This document shows positions 45,955-56,285 of a stretch of DNA of 64,000 nucleotides, in pieces. Within the stretch, counting starts at the first letter, position 1, and the number at the start of each line of letters is the position of its first letter. The position numbers and the translations under genes were made by a program. The notes under the pieces are model-generated. The model had not been told where the DNA came from. It did no database searches and saw nothing but the letters and a program-made list of their open reading frames with translations. Source of the DNA: Pseudomonas sp. MM213 (GTDB lineage Bacteria > Pseudomonadota > Gammaproteobacteria > Pseudomonadales > Pseudomonadaceae); contig NZ_CP081943.1 in assembly GCF_020423045.1 (NCBI RefSeq), positions 4,960,001 to 5,024,000 of the forward strand, written 5' to 3'.

Positions 45955-46398
45955 TCAGAATTTCTCGAGGGGCCGACGGCTGCTGCTGGTCTCGCGCGCC
46001 ACTTCCTTCGGCTTGTAAGCGCAATACCCCGGTCGCGGCCCGATCTTCGGGTGATTGCGGCAAGTATCCGGGCGCTTTTCATAAATAGTGCACAGACGGC
46101 TCTTACGATCCAGATACAGGCAATCGTTGTTGCTCATGCGCTGGAGGGTGAAGATCTCGGTCTTCTGGCTGTAACGCTCGACGATCCCTTCCTTCTGCAA
46201 ACGCTTGGCGATGTTCTTCGCCGGTTCGCCGCGCTCGAACTCGTCGACGATGCCGATGCGGATCAGATCCTTGATCTTGACCTCGACCGGCAGGGTGCAG
46301 CAGCTGGATATGCAGGAACCGCACATCGGCGCAGAGTATTTGGCCCAGGTATCGAGACGATCGATCTCTGCGGCGGCGATCAGGTTGGGCTTCATCAT
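45955..46398 (-). CDS. YkgJ-family cysteine-cluster protein
   Basis: 147 residues. Cys clusters CGSCISSCC near residue 26, then CLYLDRKSRLC and CRNHP further on, give the CxxCxxxCC pattern of the YkgJ (zinc or Fe-S binding) family of unknown function. Start 46398 or the ATG three bases later; no strong ribosome site. Convergent with typA. Confidence 0.88.
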   Translation of the reverse strand: MMKPNLIAAAEIDRLDTWAKYSAPMCGSCISSCCTLPVEVKIKDLIRIGIVDEFERGEPAKNIAKRLQKEGIVERYSQKTEIFTLQRMSNNDCLYLDRKSRLCTIYEKRPDTCRNHPKIGPRPGYCAYKPKEVARETSSSRRPLEKF

Positions 46399-46507
46399 CG
46401 GTTGTTACCAGCGTGTGCATCAGGGCGCGCGATCATACCGGGACTGGTGGATTTTTGAACAACCTTTCGCCAGATTTTTTTAACTGTGGTCAACAACACT
46501 TGAATTC

Positions 46508-46522
46508 CGGCACGGCCCCTGC
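46508..46522 (+). promoter_or_regulatory. Candidate sigma-54 promoter of glgP
   Basis: CGGCACGGCCCCTGC: GG-GC spacing 12, six bases of GGCACG exact, close to the nrsZ promoter core. Start would be near 46533, about 122 bases before the ATG. No NtrC dyad was found. Confidence 0.45.
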
Positions 46523-46654
46523 ATTGATTCAGGTACACGACAAGGTAATGCCGACCTATCTCGCACTAACAGGAAAAACTGCCGAACCAGAGCCTCTACC
46601 GCCTGTCAGACCGTCTAGGCTCAGACAACTCAAAGCTCGCTCGAGGTCTTATCG

Positions 46655-49105
46655 ATGACTCAAGAACCACTTGTTCGCGAAGCAGAGGTGGCCGCATTCC
46701 GCGACGCCGTCTTGACCAAACTCACCTACGCGGTGGGTAAAGACCCGGATCACGCCTTCGACCACGACTGGTTCGAAGCCATTGCGCTGGCGGCGCGCGA
46801 TCACATGGTCGAGCACTGGATGGATCACACCCGGCAGATCTACCGCAAAGGTCAAAAGCGGGTTTATTACCTCTCCCTGGAATTTCTCATCGGCCGGCTG
46901 CTCTACGACAGTTTGAGCAACCTCGGCCTGCTCGACGTCGCCCGCGAAGCGCTGACCGAACTCGGCGTCGACCTCGAACGCATCCGTTTGCTGGAGCCCG
47001 ATGCAGCCTTGGGTAACGGCGGCCTCGGTCGTCTGGCGGCGTGCTTCATGGAAAGCATGTCGACCCTCGGCATCGCCGGCCACGGTTATGGCATTCGATA
47101 TGAGCACGGCTTGTTCCGCCAGGCGATTGTCGATGGCTGGCAGCAGGAACAGACCGAACACTGGCTGGATTTCGGCAACCCGTGGGAATTCGAACGGCCA
47201 GAAGTGGTTTACCCGATCGGCTTCGGCGGCAGCGTCGAAACCGTGACCGACTCAAACGGCAAGTCCAAGCAAGTCTGGTCCCCGGCGGAAACCGTGCGCG
47301 CCATTGCTTATGACACCCCGGTAGTCGGCTGGCGCGGGGCGAGCGTCAACACGCTGCGCCTGTGGCGTGCCCGCGCGATGGAAGATTTGCACCTTGAGCG
47401 CTTCAACGCCGGCGACCACCTCGGCGCAGTCGCTGAAGTGGCGCGGGCGGAAAGTATCTCTCGCGTACTGTACCCGGCGGACAGCACCGAAGCCGGTCAG
47501 GAACTGCGCCTGCGCCAGGAATACTTCTTCGTCGCTGCATCTCTCCAGGATTTGCTGCGCCGTCATCGCAACATGCACACCTCGGTGCTGACCCTGGGCG
47601 ACCACGCGGCAATCCAGCTCAACGACACTCACCCGTCCATTGCCGTGGCCGAGCTGATGCGCCAATTGGTCGATGTCTACGACGTGGCGTGGGACGCCGC
47701 GTGGCAGGTCACCGTCGACACGCTTTCGTACACCAACCACACGCTGTTGCCGGAAGCGCTGGAAACCTGGCCGGTCGGTTTGATGGAGCGGATGCTGCCA
47801 AGGCACATGCAGATCATTTACCTGATCAACGCCCAGCACATCGACTCGCTGCGCGCCAAAGGCATCCATGATTTTGACGTGCTGCGCGCGGTATCGCTGA
47901 TCGAAGAGGACAACGGTCGCCGTGTGCGCATGGGCAACCTGGCGTTTCTCGGCTCCCACAGCGTCAACGGAGTGTCCGGGCTGCACACGCAACTGATGCG
48001 CAAAACCGTGTTCTCGGAGCTGCACAAGCTCTATCCGGAGCGGATCAACAACAAGACCAACGGCATTACCTTCCGCCGCTGGCTGTATCAGGCCAACTCG
48101 GAATTGACCTCGATGCTGGTCGATGCCCTCGGCCCTGATCTGTTGGATAACCCGGAAGAGCGCTTGCTCGATCTGGAACCGTTCGCGGAAAAAGCCGCGT
48201 TCCGCAAGGCCTTCGCCGAACAGCGCCTGCACAGCAAAAAAGCGCTGGCGTACATCATTCACGAACGACTTGGGGTCGCGGTCAACCCGGCGGCGATGTT
48301 CGACGTGCAGGTCAAACGGATCCACGAATACAAACGTCAGTTGCTCAACTTGCTGCACACCGTCGCGCTGTATCAGGCGATTCGCGCCGAGCCGGAAATC
48401 GACTGGGTGCCGCGAGTGAAGATCTTCGCCGGCAAGGCCGCCGCCAGTTATCACCAGGCCAAGCTGATCATCAAACTGACCAACGACATCGCCCGGGTGG
48501 TGAACAACGACCCGACCGTGCGCGGCTTGCTTAAAGTGGTGTTCCTGCCTAACTACAACGTCAGCCTGGCGGAGAGCATCATTCCGGCGGCGGATTTGTC
48601 CGAGCAGATTTCCACTGCAGGCTTCGAGGCGTCGGGCACCAGTAACATGAAGTTCGGCCTCAACGGCGCGCTGACGATTGGCACGCTGGACGGTGCCAAC
48701 GTGGAAATGTGCGAGCGCATCGGCGCCGAGCACATGTTCATCTTCGGCCTCAGCGCGCAGCAGGTTGAAGCGCGCAAACAGAATCATGAATTCAATGCGA
48801 CGCCGGACATTGCCGCGTCCCATCGGCTCAATGATGTGCTGCAAGCGATTCGTGGCGGGGTGTTCTCGCCGGATGATCCGTCCCGTTACACCGGCTTGAT
48901 CGATTCGCTGATCGACTACGACCGCTTCCTGGTCTGTGCCGATTTTGATTCCTACTGGGACGCGCAGATGCGTGTTGAAGCCCATTGGCACGACTCGAAC
49001 GAGTGGTGGCGTTCGGCGGTGTTGAACACGTCCCGGATGGGCTGGTTCTCCTCCGACCGGACCATTCGCGAGTACGCGACGGATATCTGGAAAGCATTGG
49101 AGTAA
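46655..49105 (+). CDS. glgP: Glycogen phosphorylase
   Basis: 816 residues. Releases glucose 1-phosphate from glycogen. The PLP-binding segment EASGTSNMKFGLNGALTIGTLDGANVE contains the cofactor Lys; KRIHEYKRQLLN and NGGLGRLAACF are typical. ATG at 46655 has GAGG upstream. Single gene; the rest of the glycogen pathway is not in this window. Downstream lie a REP pair and the DUF2339 gene. Confidence 0.96.
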   Translation: MTQEPLVREAEVAAFRDAVLTKLTYAVGKDPDHAFDHDWFEAIALAARDHMVEHWMDHTRQIYRKGQKRVYYLSLEFLIGRLLYDSLSNLGLLDVAREALTELGVDLERIRLLEPDAALGNGGLGRLAACFMESMSTLGIAGHGYGIRYEHGLFRQAIVDGWQQEQTEHWLDFGNPWEFERPEVVYPIGFGGSVETVTDSNGKSKQVWSPAETVRAIAYDTPVVGWRGASVNTLRLWRARAMEDLHLERFNAGDHLGAVAEVARAESISRVLYPADSTEAGQELRLRQEYFFVAASLQDLLRRHRNMHTSVLTLGDHAAIQLNDTHPSIAVAELMRQLVDVYDVAWDAAWQVTVDTLSYTNHTLLPEALETWPVGLMERMLPRHMQIIYLINAQHIDSLRAKGIHDFDVLRAVSLIEEDNGRRVRMGNLAFLGSHSVNGVSGLHTQLMRKTVFSELHKLYPERINNKTNGITFRRWLYQANSELTSMLVDALGPDLLDNPEERLLDLEPFAEKAAFRKAFAEQRLHSKKALAYIIHERLGVAVNPAAMFDVQVKRIHEYKRQLLNLLHTVALYQAIRAEPEIDWVPRVKIFAGKAAASYHQAKLIIKLTNDIARVVNNDPTVRGLLKVVFLPNYNVSLAESIIPAADLSEQISTAGFEASGTSNMKFGLNGALTIGTLDGANVEMCERIGAEHMFIFGLSAQQVEARKQNHEFNATPDIAASHRLNDVLQAIRGGVFSPDDPSRYTGLIDSLIDYDRFLVCADFDSYWDAQMRVEAHWHDSNEWWRSAVLNTSRMGWFSSDRTIREYATDIWKALE

Positions 49106-49206
49106 CTTTTAGCCACAAATGTGCGCAAGGTCCGACGGTTGTTGGACCTGGCCGATATACTAAGCACCAGTTTGCCAGATGTTTCAGTGATGTCCTTGCG
49201 GGCATC

Positions 49207-49272
49207 TTCGCGGGCAAGCCTCGCTCCTACAGGATTTACGCATAACCTGTAGGAGCGAGGCTTTGCCGCGAA
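49207..49272. repeat. REP pair (inverted)
   Basis: TTCGCGGGCAAGCCTCGCTCC... facing GGAGCGAGGCTTTGCCGCGAA, between glgP and the DUF2339 gene. Confidence 0.88.
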
Positions 49273-49322
49273 AGCATCAGCGCAGACACCGCAAGGCAAT
49301 GGGCCGCTTAGGGATATCGACC

Positions 49323-52300
49323 ATGCAATGGATGTTCATGCTGATTGGGCTGGTGCTGGGCTGGATACTCGACGAGTCGTTCAGCGACGCGCTGTTGGGG
49401 GCGTTACTCGGGTTGGGTATCGGCCAGGCCATTCGCATCGGCCGTTTGGGTTCGCAGGCGGCTGAACAGCGCGTTTTGCTGGAGCAGGCGCAGGTCGCAC
49501 TGAATGCGGTCCAGCAACGCCTGGCCACGCTGGAGGTGTCTGGCGTCAAGGCGCCTGAAACCAGCGAACCGCTTGCCGAGGAACCGCTTGCCAGCGAACC
49601 GGCCCCGTCCCCTGTATTCATTCTCGAAGAAGTCCCTGTCTCGACCCCGGAGATGGTCTGGGAACTCCCGCCCGAACTCGAACCGATCACCGCGACAGCG
49701 ACGCAAACCAGCCGTCCGCTGCCCGACGATGCCTGGAAGCCCGAGCCGGTTGCCCGCGAACCCGCCGTCCCGCGTGGCCCTAACTTCATTGAGCGCGCCA
49801 TCAGCGGTGCCCGTAACTGGCTGTTCGGTGGCAATACCGTGCTGCGGGTCGGTGTGGTGCTGTTGTTCCTCGGTCTGGCGTTTCTGCTGCGTTATGCCAC
49901 CGAAGGCATGGTGGTGCCGATCGAACTGCGTTACGCCGGGGTGGCGGCGGCTGCGTTGGCCCTGCTCGGTCTGGGCTGGTGGCTGCGTCATCGCAACACT
50001 AACTATGCGTTGATGCTGCAAGGCACCGGGATCGCCGTGTTGTACCTGACGGTGTTCGCGGCCATGCGTTTGCATCCGCTGCTTGATCCGACGGCGGCGC
50101 TCGGGCTGCTGGTGGCGGTGACGGTGTTCTCGGCCATTCTGGCCATCACTCAAGACTCGCTGGCACTGGCGTGCGCCGCCGCGTTGGGCGGTTTCGCCGC
50201 GCCGATCCTGACGTCCACCGGCGCCGGCAACCATGTCGCGCTGTTCAGCTATTTCGCCTTGCTCAACGCCGGCATTCTCGCCATCGCCTGGTTCAAGGCC
50301 TGGCGGCTGCTCAACCTGATCGGCTTTGTCGGCACCTTCGGCATCGGTTTCGCCTGGGGCCTGCGCTCCTACACGCCGGAGCTGCTGTGGAGCACCGAGC
50401 CGTTCCTGATTGTGTTTTTCCTGATGTACCTGGCCATCGGGCTACTGTTTGCACGACGCAAGTTGCTGGAAATGAGCGACGCGCCCGAGGACGACAGTCG
50501 CGAGGCGCTGCTGCACTGGTCGGCGCGCAAAGGTGACTACGTCGACGGCACGATGCTGTTCGGCCCGCCGCTGGTAGGTTTCGGTTTGCAGTTCGCGCTG
50601 GTCCAGCATCTGGAGTTCGCTGCCGCTTTCAGTGCATTGGCGCTGGGCATGATTTACATGGGCCTGGCCCGTTTGCTGATGGGTGGCCGAGCGTTGTTGC
50701 TGGCGGAAACCTGTCTGGCGTTGGGCGTGATCTTCGCCAGCCTGGCGATCCCGTTGGGGCTTGATGCGCGCTGGACAGCGGCCGCTTGGGCGGTGGAAGG
50801 CGCCGGGATTTTCTGGCTCGGATTGCGTCAGCAACGACCGCTGGCGCGCGCCTTTGCATTGCTGCTGCAACTGGGCTCGGCGCTGGCGTTCCTCAGTGAG
50901 CTGCGGTTCGGCGAAAGCAGCTTGCTGGAAGGTGCGCCGCTGGGCGCGTTGATGCTCGGCGTGGCGCTGCTGTTCAGTTTCTACCAATTGCGCAACGCCT
51001 TGCCTGAGCAGTCATTGGCGTGGGAGCGCAAAGGCTTGCCGGTGCTGGCCTGCCTCGGTTTGACCTTCCTCTATCTGCTGGCGCCGCTGTTCTTCTTTAC
51101 CCACGGCACGGCGATCAGTTGGGCGCTGGCCGGTCTGGCGACGTTGTTTGTCGGTCTGCGTCTGCAATCGCGCACCTTCCTCTTCACCGCGTTCGCTGTG
51201 CAATTGCTGGGCGGCGCGTTGTTCCTGCTGCGCCTGCAAGGTGCGAGCGGTGAGTCTGGCGCGGTGTTCAGCGCGGGTTGGAGCGGTTTGCTCAGCGCAT
51301 CGCTGATCGGCCTGGCGTTGATCGCCGGTATGTTGCTGGCTGCGCGCGATGACATGGTGCGCGGCGATGTTCGGCTGTTGCGCGGTTTGTCGGTGGTGTT
51401 GCTAGCCGGTCTGGTGCTGATCAACCTCGCTGTTCTGTTCGTGCTGCCGTGGCAAACCGCAAGTGCGGTGTGGGCGGCCAGTGGTCTGTTCATTATCTGG
51501 CTGAGCCTTTATCTGAAGCAGCGCGTGAGTTTCGTCTTCGGTCTGCTGTTGCAGGTGATTGGCGGGGCGGCGTTCCTGTTCGCCGGGCCGGACCTGCTGG
51601 GGCCGCTGGCCAGCGAAGGGCTGAAACCATTGGCGCATAGCGGATTCTGGACGCCGTTGGTGCTGGGGCTGGCGGCATTGGTCGGCGCCTGGCGCTTGCA
51701 ACTCGGCAACCATGCATCGGCGTTCGAAGTTCTGAGTTTGCAGCGTTTGTCCGAAGTGCTGCTGGTGTGGGGCGCGGGTTGGTGGGCGCTGGCGTGGATC
51801 AGTGAAGTGCTGCGCTTTGCACCGGTGAATCTTCAGGCGACGTTGTTGCTGGCAGTCGCGGCGCTGAGCGTCGCGCTGTGGGCCGTGTTGGCGTTGCGCC
51901 TGAAATGGCCGTCGCTGGGTTTGCTCTGCACCTTGCTGATCCCTGCGGCGGGTGTGGTATTGCTTGGGGCATGGCACGCGCGTTACCACCCGGCGGCCGA
52001 CTTCGGCTGGCTCGTCTGGGCGGCGGTGTTCGTCGTGCATTTCATCTCGTTGCGACGTCTGGCGCCGATGCTCCCCGAGCGGGCTTTGAGCACCGCTCAC
52101 GTGCTCGGCTGCTGGCTGTTGATCGGGGTGCTGGCGCTGGAGTTACGCTACGGCTTGCTGTTGCTGTCCGAGCAGTACAACGCCTGGCGCTGGTTGGGTT
52201 GGGCGATTCTGCCGAGCCTGTACCTGGTGCTGATGGCTGCGCCACGCCACTGGCCTTGGCCGGTGTCGGCTTACTCGCGGGAATACCGCGTGTACGCGGC

Positions 52301-52916
52301 GGCGCCTCTGGCGGTGCTGATGCTCGGCTGGTTCTGGCTGGCGAACATCGTCAGCGACGGCACCGCCGAGCCATTGCCTTACGTGCCGCTGATCAATCCG
52401 CTGGAATTGGGCCTGCTGTTTGCGCTGTTCGGGGTTTATGTCTGGGCGCGCAGCGCAGTGACGCAACTGGCGATCCGCAAGGACATCTTTGATCACGCCA
52501 CGCAACTGGTCGCCGGCGTCTCGCTGTTCGCTTTTTTCACCGCGCTGGTGATGCGCACGGCGCACCATTGGGGCGGCGTGCCGTTCGAACTGGATGACTT
52601 GCTCGAATCGATGTTGGTGCAGGCCGGTCTGTCGATCGTCTGGACCTTGATGGCGTTGAGTCTGATGATCGGCGGCCATCTGCGGCATCGTCGCGAAGTC
52701 TGGCTGATTGGCGCGGCGCTGATCGGCGTGGTGGTCGCGAAACTGTTCTTTGTCGAATTGAGTAACCGTGGCGGACTCGCCCGGATCGTCTCGTTTATCG
52801 GTGTTGGCGTGTTGCTGTTGGTGGTGGGCTATTTCGCCCCGTTGCCGCCCAAGCGCGTCGATGCTGCGCCGGAATCTGAAAAACCGGCCCCGGAAACCGA
52901 AGGAGTGTCGTCTTGA
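49323..52916 (+). CDS. Very large multi-pass membrane protein (DUF2339)
   Basis: 1197 residues. After one N-terminal helix and a Pro/Glu-rich soluble stretch (about 70-160), about 30 hydrophobic helices fill the rest, with no known catalytic motif. Belongs to the DUF2339 family, usually followed by a DUF3999 gene, as here. The ATG at 49323 has AGGG 9 bases upstream; an upstream frame to 49263 lies inside the REP. Function unknown. The stop overlaps the next start (TTGA). Confidence 0.87.
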   Translation: MQWMFMLIGLVLGWILDESFSDALLGALLGLGIGQAIRIGRLGSQAAEQRVLLEQAQVALNAVQQRLATLEVSGVKAPETSEPLAEEPLASEPAPSPVFILEEVPVSTPEMVWELPPELEPITATATQTSRPLPDDAWKPEPVAREPAVPRGPNFIERAISGARNWLFGGNTVLRVGVVLLFLGLAFLLRYATEGMVVPIELRYAGVAAAALALLGLGWWLRHRNTNYALMLQGTGIAVLYLTVFAAMRLHPLLDPTAALGLLVAVTVFSAILAITQDSLALACAAALGGFAAPILTSTGAGNHVALFSYFALLNAGILAIAWFKAWRLLNLIGFVGTFGIGFAWGLRSYTPELLWSTEPFLIVFFLMYLAIGLLFARRKLLEMSDAPEDDSREALLHWSARKGDYVDGTMLFGPPLVGFGLQFALVQHLEFAAAFSALALGMIYMGLARLLMGGRALLLAETCLALGVIFASLAIPLGLDARWTAAAWAVEGAGIFWLGLRQQRPLARAFALLLQLGSALAFLSELRFGESSLLEGAPLGALMLGVALLFSFYQLRNALPEQSLAWERKGLPVLACLGLTFLYLLAPLFFFTHGTAISWALAGLATLFVGLRLQSRTFLFTAFAVQLLGGALFLLRLQGASGESGAVFSAGWSGLLSASLIGLALIAGMLLAARDDMVRGDVRLLRGLSVVLLAGLVLINLAVLFVLPWQTASAVWAASGLFIIWLSLYLKQRVSFVFGLLLQVIGGAAFLFAGPDLLGPLASEGLKPLAHSGFWTPLVLGLAALVGAWRLQLGNHASAFEVLSLQRLSEVLLVWGAGWWALAWISEVLRFAPVNLQATLLLAVAALSVALWAVLALRLKWPSLGLLCTLLIPAAGVVLLGAWHARYHPAADFGWLVWAAVFVVHFISLRRLAPMLPERALSTAHVLGCWLLIGVLALELRYGLLLLSEQYNAWRWLGWAILPSLYLVLMAAPRHWPWPVSAYSREYRVYAAAPLAVLMLGWFWLANIVSDGTAEPLPYVPLINPLELGLLFALFGVYVWARSAVTQLAIRKDIFDHATQLVAGVSLFAFFTALVMRTAHHWGGVPFELDDLLESMLVQAGLSIVWTLMALSLMIGGHLRHRREVWLIGAALIGVVVAKLFFVELSNRGGLARIVSFIGVGVLLLVVGYFAPLPPKRVDAAPESEKPAPETEGVSS

Positions 52917-54286
52917 GTCAGAAGCTGAACCTGGTCTGGTTGGGCGTTGTTGCGTTGGGCGTGGCGCTGTCGGCCAACGCGCAGGAAAAACCGGCGGACT
53001 TCGCCACGCAAGTGCTGTTGACCGTGAGCGGCGAAGGTCCGTGGTATCGCCTCGAATTGCCCTTGGCCGTGCAGCTGAATGCGCGACAAACCGACCTCAG
53101 CGATGTGCGCGTGTTCAACGCGGCCGGTGAGGCTCAGGCCTACGCCGTGGCGCGGGAGACCGCGAAAACCGGCGAAACCCCCACCCTGACCGACGTGAAA
53201 TGGTTCCCGTTGTACAACTCGGCGGACGCCACCGAGCGCGCGCCGAGTGTGCGGGTGCAATCGAGCGCCAATGGCACGCTGGTCGAAGTGCAGCCGTCGA
53301 GTCAGCTGGAGGTGGGCGAAGAAGTGCTGAGCGGCTGGCTGCTCGACGCCAGCGGCATCAAGGCGCCGTTGCAGCAATTGATCCTCGACTGGACCAGTGA
53401 GCGCGATGGCTTCCAGCGTTTCAGCATCGAAGCCAGCGACGATTTGCAGCATTGGCAGTCGTGGGGTGACGGGCAGGTGGCGCGGCTGACGTTTGCCGAC
53501 GAGCGGGTCGAGCAGCATGAGGTCGGCTTGCCGGGACAATCAGCGCGTTATCTGCGCTTGTTGTGGAACACGCCGCAATCGGCGCCGATATTGACCTCGG
53601 CGCAACTGCAAAGCGCCAGCACGCGCAGCCTGCCGCTGCCATTGGTCTGGTCGCAACCGTTAGCGGGCGCCAGCGTGAAGGCGGGTGAATACACCTGGCA
53701 ATTGCCGATGGGGTTGAACGTCGAGCGCGTGCAGGTCGAGCTGAATCAGCCGAACAGCCTGGCGCCGGTGACGTTGTCCGGTCGTCGGGAAAGCAGCCTG
53801 CCGTGGCAGCCGTTGAGCAGTGGTTTGCTCTATCGCCTGACCCAGAGTGGCCAGGACGTGGTGCAGAACGAATTGCAGTTGCCGGGGCAAACCGTGCAGC
53901 AGTTGAAGTTGACGGTGGACGAGCGCGGCGGTGGCTTGGGCGCCGAGGCGCCGACGGTACGTTTTGCTGTACGTTCGACGCAACTGGTGTTCCTGGCGCG
54001 CGGCGCCGGGCCTTATACGCTGGCGCTGGGCAGTGCGACGGTGAAAGCGGCGAACCTGCCGCTGGCAACGTTGATTCCGGATTACAGCGCGGCGAAGTGG
54101 GCGGCGTTGGGCAAGGCTACGGTGTCGGGCGGGGTGGTGGAGACGCCGACGTCCACACTCACATCCGTTGCACAGGCTGAACCTAACTGGAAGAAATTCG
54201 GGTTGTGGGCGGTGTTGTTGCTGGGTGTTCTGTTTTTGGCGGCGATGGCGTTCAGCTTGTTGCGTAAACCTCCGGCCAATTCCTGA
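52913..54286 (+). CDS. DUF3999 periplasmic protein with C-terminal membrane helix
   Basis: 457 residues. Signal peptide (about 1-23), beta-rich periplasmic body with galactose-binding-like segments (VSGWLLDASGI, ARYLRLLWN) and a C-terminal helix (about 430-450, LLGVLFLAAMAFSLL). Starts with TTG overlapping the stop of the DUF2339 gene, so translation is coupled; the two proteins may work as a pair. Function unknown. Confidence 0.83.
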   Translation: MSQKLNLVWLGVVALGVALSANAQEKPADFATQVLLTVSGEGPWYRLELPLAVQLNARQTDLSDVRVFNAAGEAQAYAVARETAKTGETPTLTDVKWFPLYNSADATERAPSVRVQSSANGTLVEVQPSSQLEVGEEVLSGWLLDASGIKAPLQQLILDWTSERDGFQRFSIEASDDLQHWQSWGDGQVARLTFADERVEQHEVGLPGQSARYLRLLWNTPQSAPILTSAQLQSASTRSLPLPLVWSQPLAGASVKAGEYTWQLPMGLNVERVQVELNQPNSLAPVTLSGRRESSLPWQPLSSGLLYRLTQSGQDVVQNELQLPGQTVQQLKLTVDERGGGLGAEAPTVRFAVRSTQLVFLARGAGPYTLALGSATVKAANLPLATLIPDYSAAKWAALGKATVSGGVVETPTSTLTSVAQAEPNWKKFGLWAVLLLGVLFLAAMAFSLLRKPPANS

Positions 54287-54308
54287 GAAAGGCTGGCGCT
54301 ACGCGCCA

Positions 54309-54374
54309 TTCGCGGGCAAGCCTCGCTCCTACAGAATTTGCGCACTACCTGTAGGAGCGAGGCTTGCCCGCGAA
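54309..54374. repeat. REP pair (inverted)
   Basis: TTCGCGGGCAAGCCTCGCTCC... facing GGAGCGAGGCTTGCCCGCGAA, between the DUF3999 gene and fbp. Confidence 0.9.
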
Positions 54375-54552
54375 GGCGTCATCTATCACCCCCAAAAATA
54401 CCGAATCTGGCGCCATTCCTTAGTCTGTTTCGATCTACGCTAAACCCGGCACATGAACTCTGTTGGACGTATCACGTCTGATAGGAGGAAATACGCCCCG
54501 ACTCGCGTTAAACTGCGCGGGTTTTTAGCCCCCCATTCCACCGGAGCCTTCC

Positions 54553-55563
54553 ATGTCCCGCGTTACCCTGAGTCGCTATTTGATTGAGCAGACACGTAGC
54601 AACAACACCCCTGCCGATCTGCGTTTCCTGATCGAAGTGGTGGCGCGCGCCTGTAAAGAAATCAGCCACGCCGTCTCCAAAGGCGCCCTGGGTGGTGTTC
54701 TGGGCAGCATGGGCACTGAAAACGTCCAAGGTGAAGTGCAGAAGAAGCTGGACGTGATGTCCAACGACATCCTGCTCGAAGCCAACGAATGGGGCGGTCA
54801 CCTGGCCGGCATGGCGTCCGAAGAAATGGACAATGCCTACCAGATCCCGGGCAAATACCCGAAAGGCGCGTACCTGCTGGTATTCGACCCGCTGGACGGT
54901 TCGTCGAACATCGACATCAACGCGCCGGTCGGTACGATCTTCTCGGTGCTGCGTTGCCCGAACGAATACCTGACCCAGAACGAGCCTTTGAACGAAAAGG
55001 CCTTCCTGCAGCCAGGCGCTCAGCAGGTTGCCGCCGGTTACGCGATCTACGGCCCACAGACCATGCTGGTACTGACCCTGGGCAATGGCGTCAAAGGCTT
55101 CACCCTGGACCGTGAAATGGGCAGCTTCGTACTGACCCACGAAGACATCACGATCCCTGAGTCTACTCAGGAATTCGCGATCAACGCCTCCAACCAGCGT
55201 CACTGGGAAGCTCCGGTACAGCGTTACGTCAGCGAATTGCTGGCTGGCGATGAAGGCCCGTTGAAAAAGAACTACAACATGCGCTGGGTTGCCGCGATGG
55301 TTGCCGACGTGCACCGCATCCTGACCCGTGGCGGTCTGTTCATGTACCCACGCGACAGCCGTGAGCCATCGAAGCCGGGCAAACTGCGTTTGATGTACGA
55401 AGCCAACCCGATGTCGTTCCTGGTTGAACAGGCGGGCGGCGCGTCCACCGACGGCCACCAGCGCATCCTCGACATTCAACCGGAAGGCCTGCACCAGCGC
55501 GTAGCGGTGTTCCTCGGTTCGAAAGAAGAAGTCGCACGCGTCACGGCTTACCACAAGGAATAA
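54553..55563 (+). CDS. fbp: Fructose-1,6-bisphosphatase class I
   Basis: 336 residues. Converts fructose 1,6-bisphosphate to fructose 6-phosphate in gluconeogenesis. [12 protein letters not shown] is the metal-binding/catalytic motif, with [24 protein letters not shown] and QAGGASTDG later. ATG at 54553 has GGAG about 9 bases upstream. Followed by the DUF924 gene after 2 bases. Confidence 0.96.
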   Translation: MSRVTLSRYLIEQTRSNNTPADLRFLIEVVARACKEISHAVSKGALGGVLGSMGTENVQGEVQKKLDVMSNDILLEANEWGGHLAGMASEEMDNAYQIPGKYPKGAYLLVFDPLDGSSNIDINAPVGTIFSVLRCPNEYLTQNEPLNEKAFLQPGAQQVAAGYAIYGPQTMLVLTLGNGVKGFTLDREMGSFVLTHEDITIPESTQEFAINASNQRHWEAPVQRYVSELLAGDEGPLKKNYNMRWVAAMVADVHRILTRGGLFMYPRDSREPSKPGKLRLMYEANPMSFLVEQAGGASTDGHQRILDIQPEGLHQRVAVFLGSKEEVARVTAYHKE

Positions 55564-55565
55564 AC

Positions 55566-56168
55566 ATGACTGCGCCCTGGCAGCCGTTGCTCGAATGGTG
55601 GTTCGGAAATTCCGAATCGCCGAACGAAGTAGCGGCTGAGAAGGGCAGGTTATGGTTCGGCAAGCACGACAGCCAGGACCTCGAAGCGCAGACGCGTTTC
55701 GGGGACTGGGTCGAGCAGGCACTGGCCGGCGGATTGACTGACTGGGCGCAACGCCCGGAAGGTTGGCTGGCCTTGGTGCTGCTGCTCGATCAACTACCGC
55801 GAATGATCTTTCGCGAAACACCCAAATCCTTTTCCGGCGATCTCAGGGCTCAGGCACTGGTGGCGCAAGGCATTGCTGCGGATTTTGATCGACAGTTGCG
55901 GCCGATTCAGCGGGTGTTCATCTATCTGGTGTTCGAGCACTGCGAGAATCTGGCGGTGCAGAATGAGGCCGTCTCACGCTATATCGATCTGGTGGCGCAA
56001 CAGCCAGAGGGCGACCGGAAACTCTTTAGCAATTATCTGGGCTACGCCGAGAAGCACCAGCAGGTGATTGCGCGGTTTGGACGGTTTCCGCATCGCAATG
56101 CGGTGTTGGGAAGGGAGTCTACGGCGGAGGAGTTGGCGTTTCTTTCGCAGCCTGGCTCAAGGTTCTAA
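55566..56168 (+). CDS. DUF924 family protein
   Basis: 200 residues, helical. LLLDQLPRMIFRETPKSF and the FEHCENLAVQNEAVSRY segments match DUF924, a TPR-like family of unknown function. Two bases after fbp, so cotranscribed. A REP pair follows. Confidence 0.9.
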   Translation: MTAPWQPLLEWWFGNSESPNEVAAEKGRLWFGKHDSQDLEAQTRFGDWVEQALAGGLTDWAQRPEGWLALVLLLDQLPRMIFRETPKSFSGDLRAQALVAQGIAADFDRQLRPIQRVFIYLVFEHCENLAVQNEAVSRYIDLVAQQPEGDRKLFSNYLGYAEKHQQVIARFGRFPHRNAVLGRESTAEELAFLSQPGSRF

Positions 56169-56192
56169 ATTTTCATTGCGGCTGATGCCGTC

Positions 56193-56267
56193 ATCGCGAG
56201 CAGGCTCGCTCCCACATGGATCTTCGTAACGCTGGAGATCCACTGTGGGAGCGAGCCTGCTCGCGAT
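56193..56267. repeat. REP pair (inverted)
   Basis: ATCGCGAGCAGGCTCGCTCCCACA... facing TGTGGGAGCGAGCCTGCTCGCGAT, between convergent genes. Confidence 0.92.
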
Positions 56268-56285
56268 GAGGCCCGCAAGAGCGCC

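Noticed and set aside
47252..48991. 579-codon complement ORF opposite glgP
   Set aside because: Shadow of glgP; same reason applies to the long frames opposite fbp, the MCP, the MFS gene and the ABC operon.
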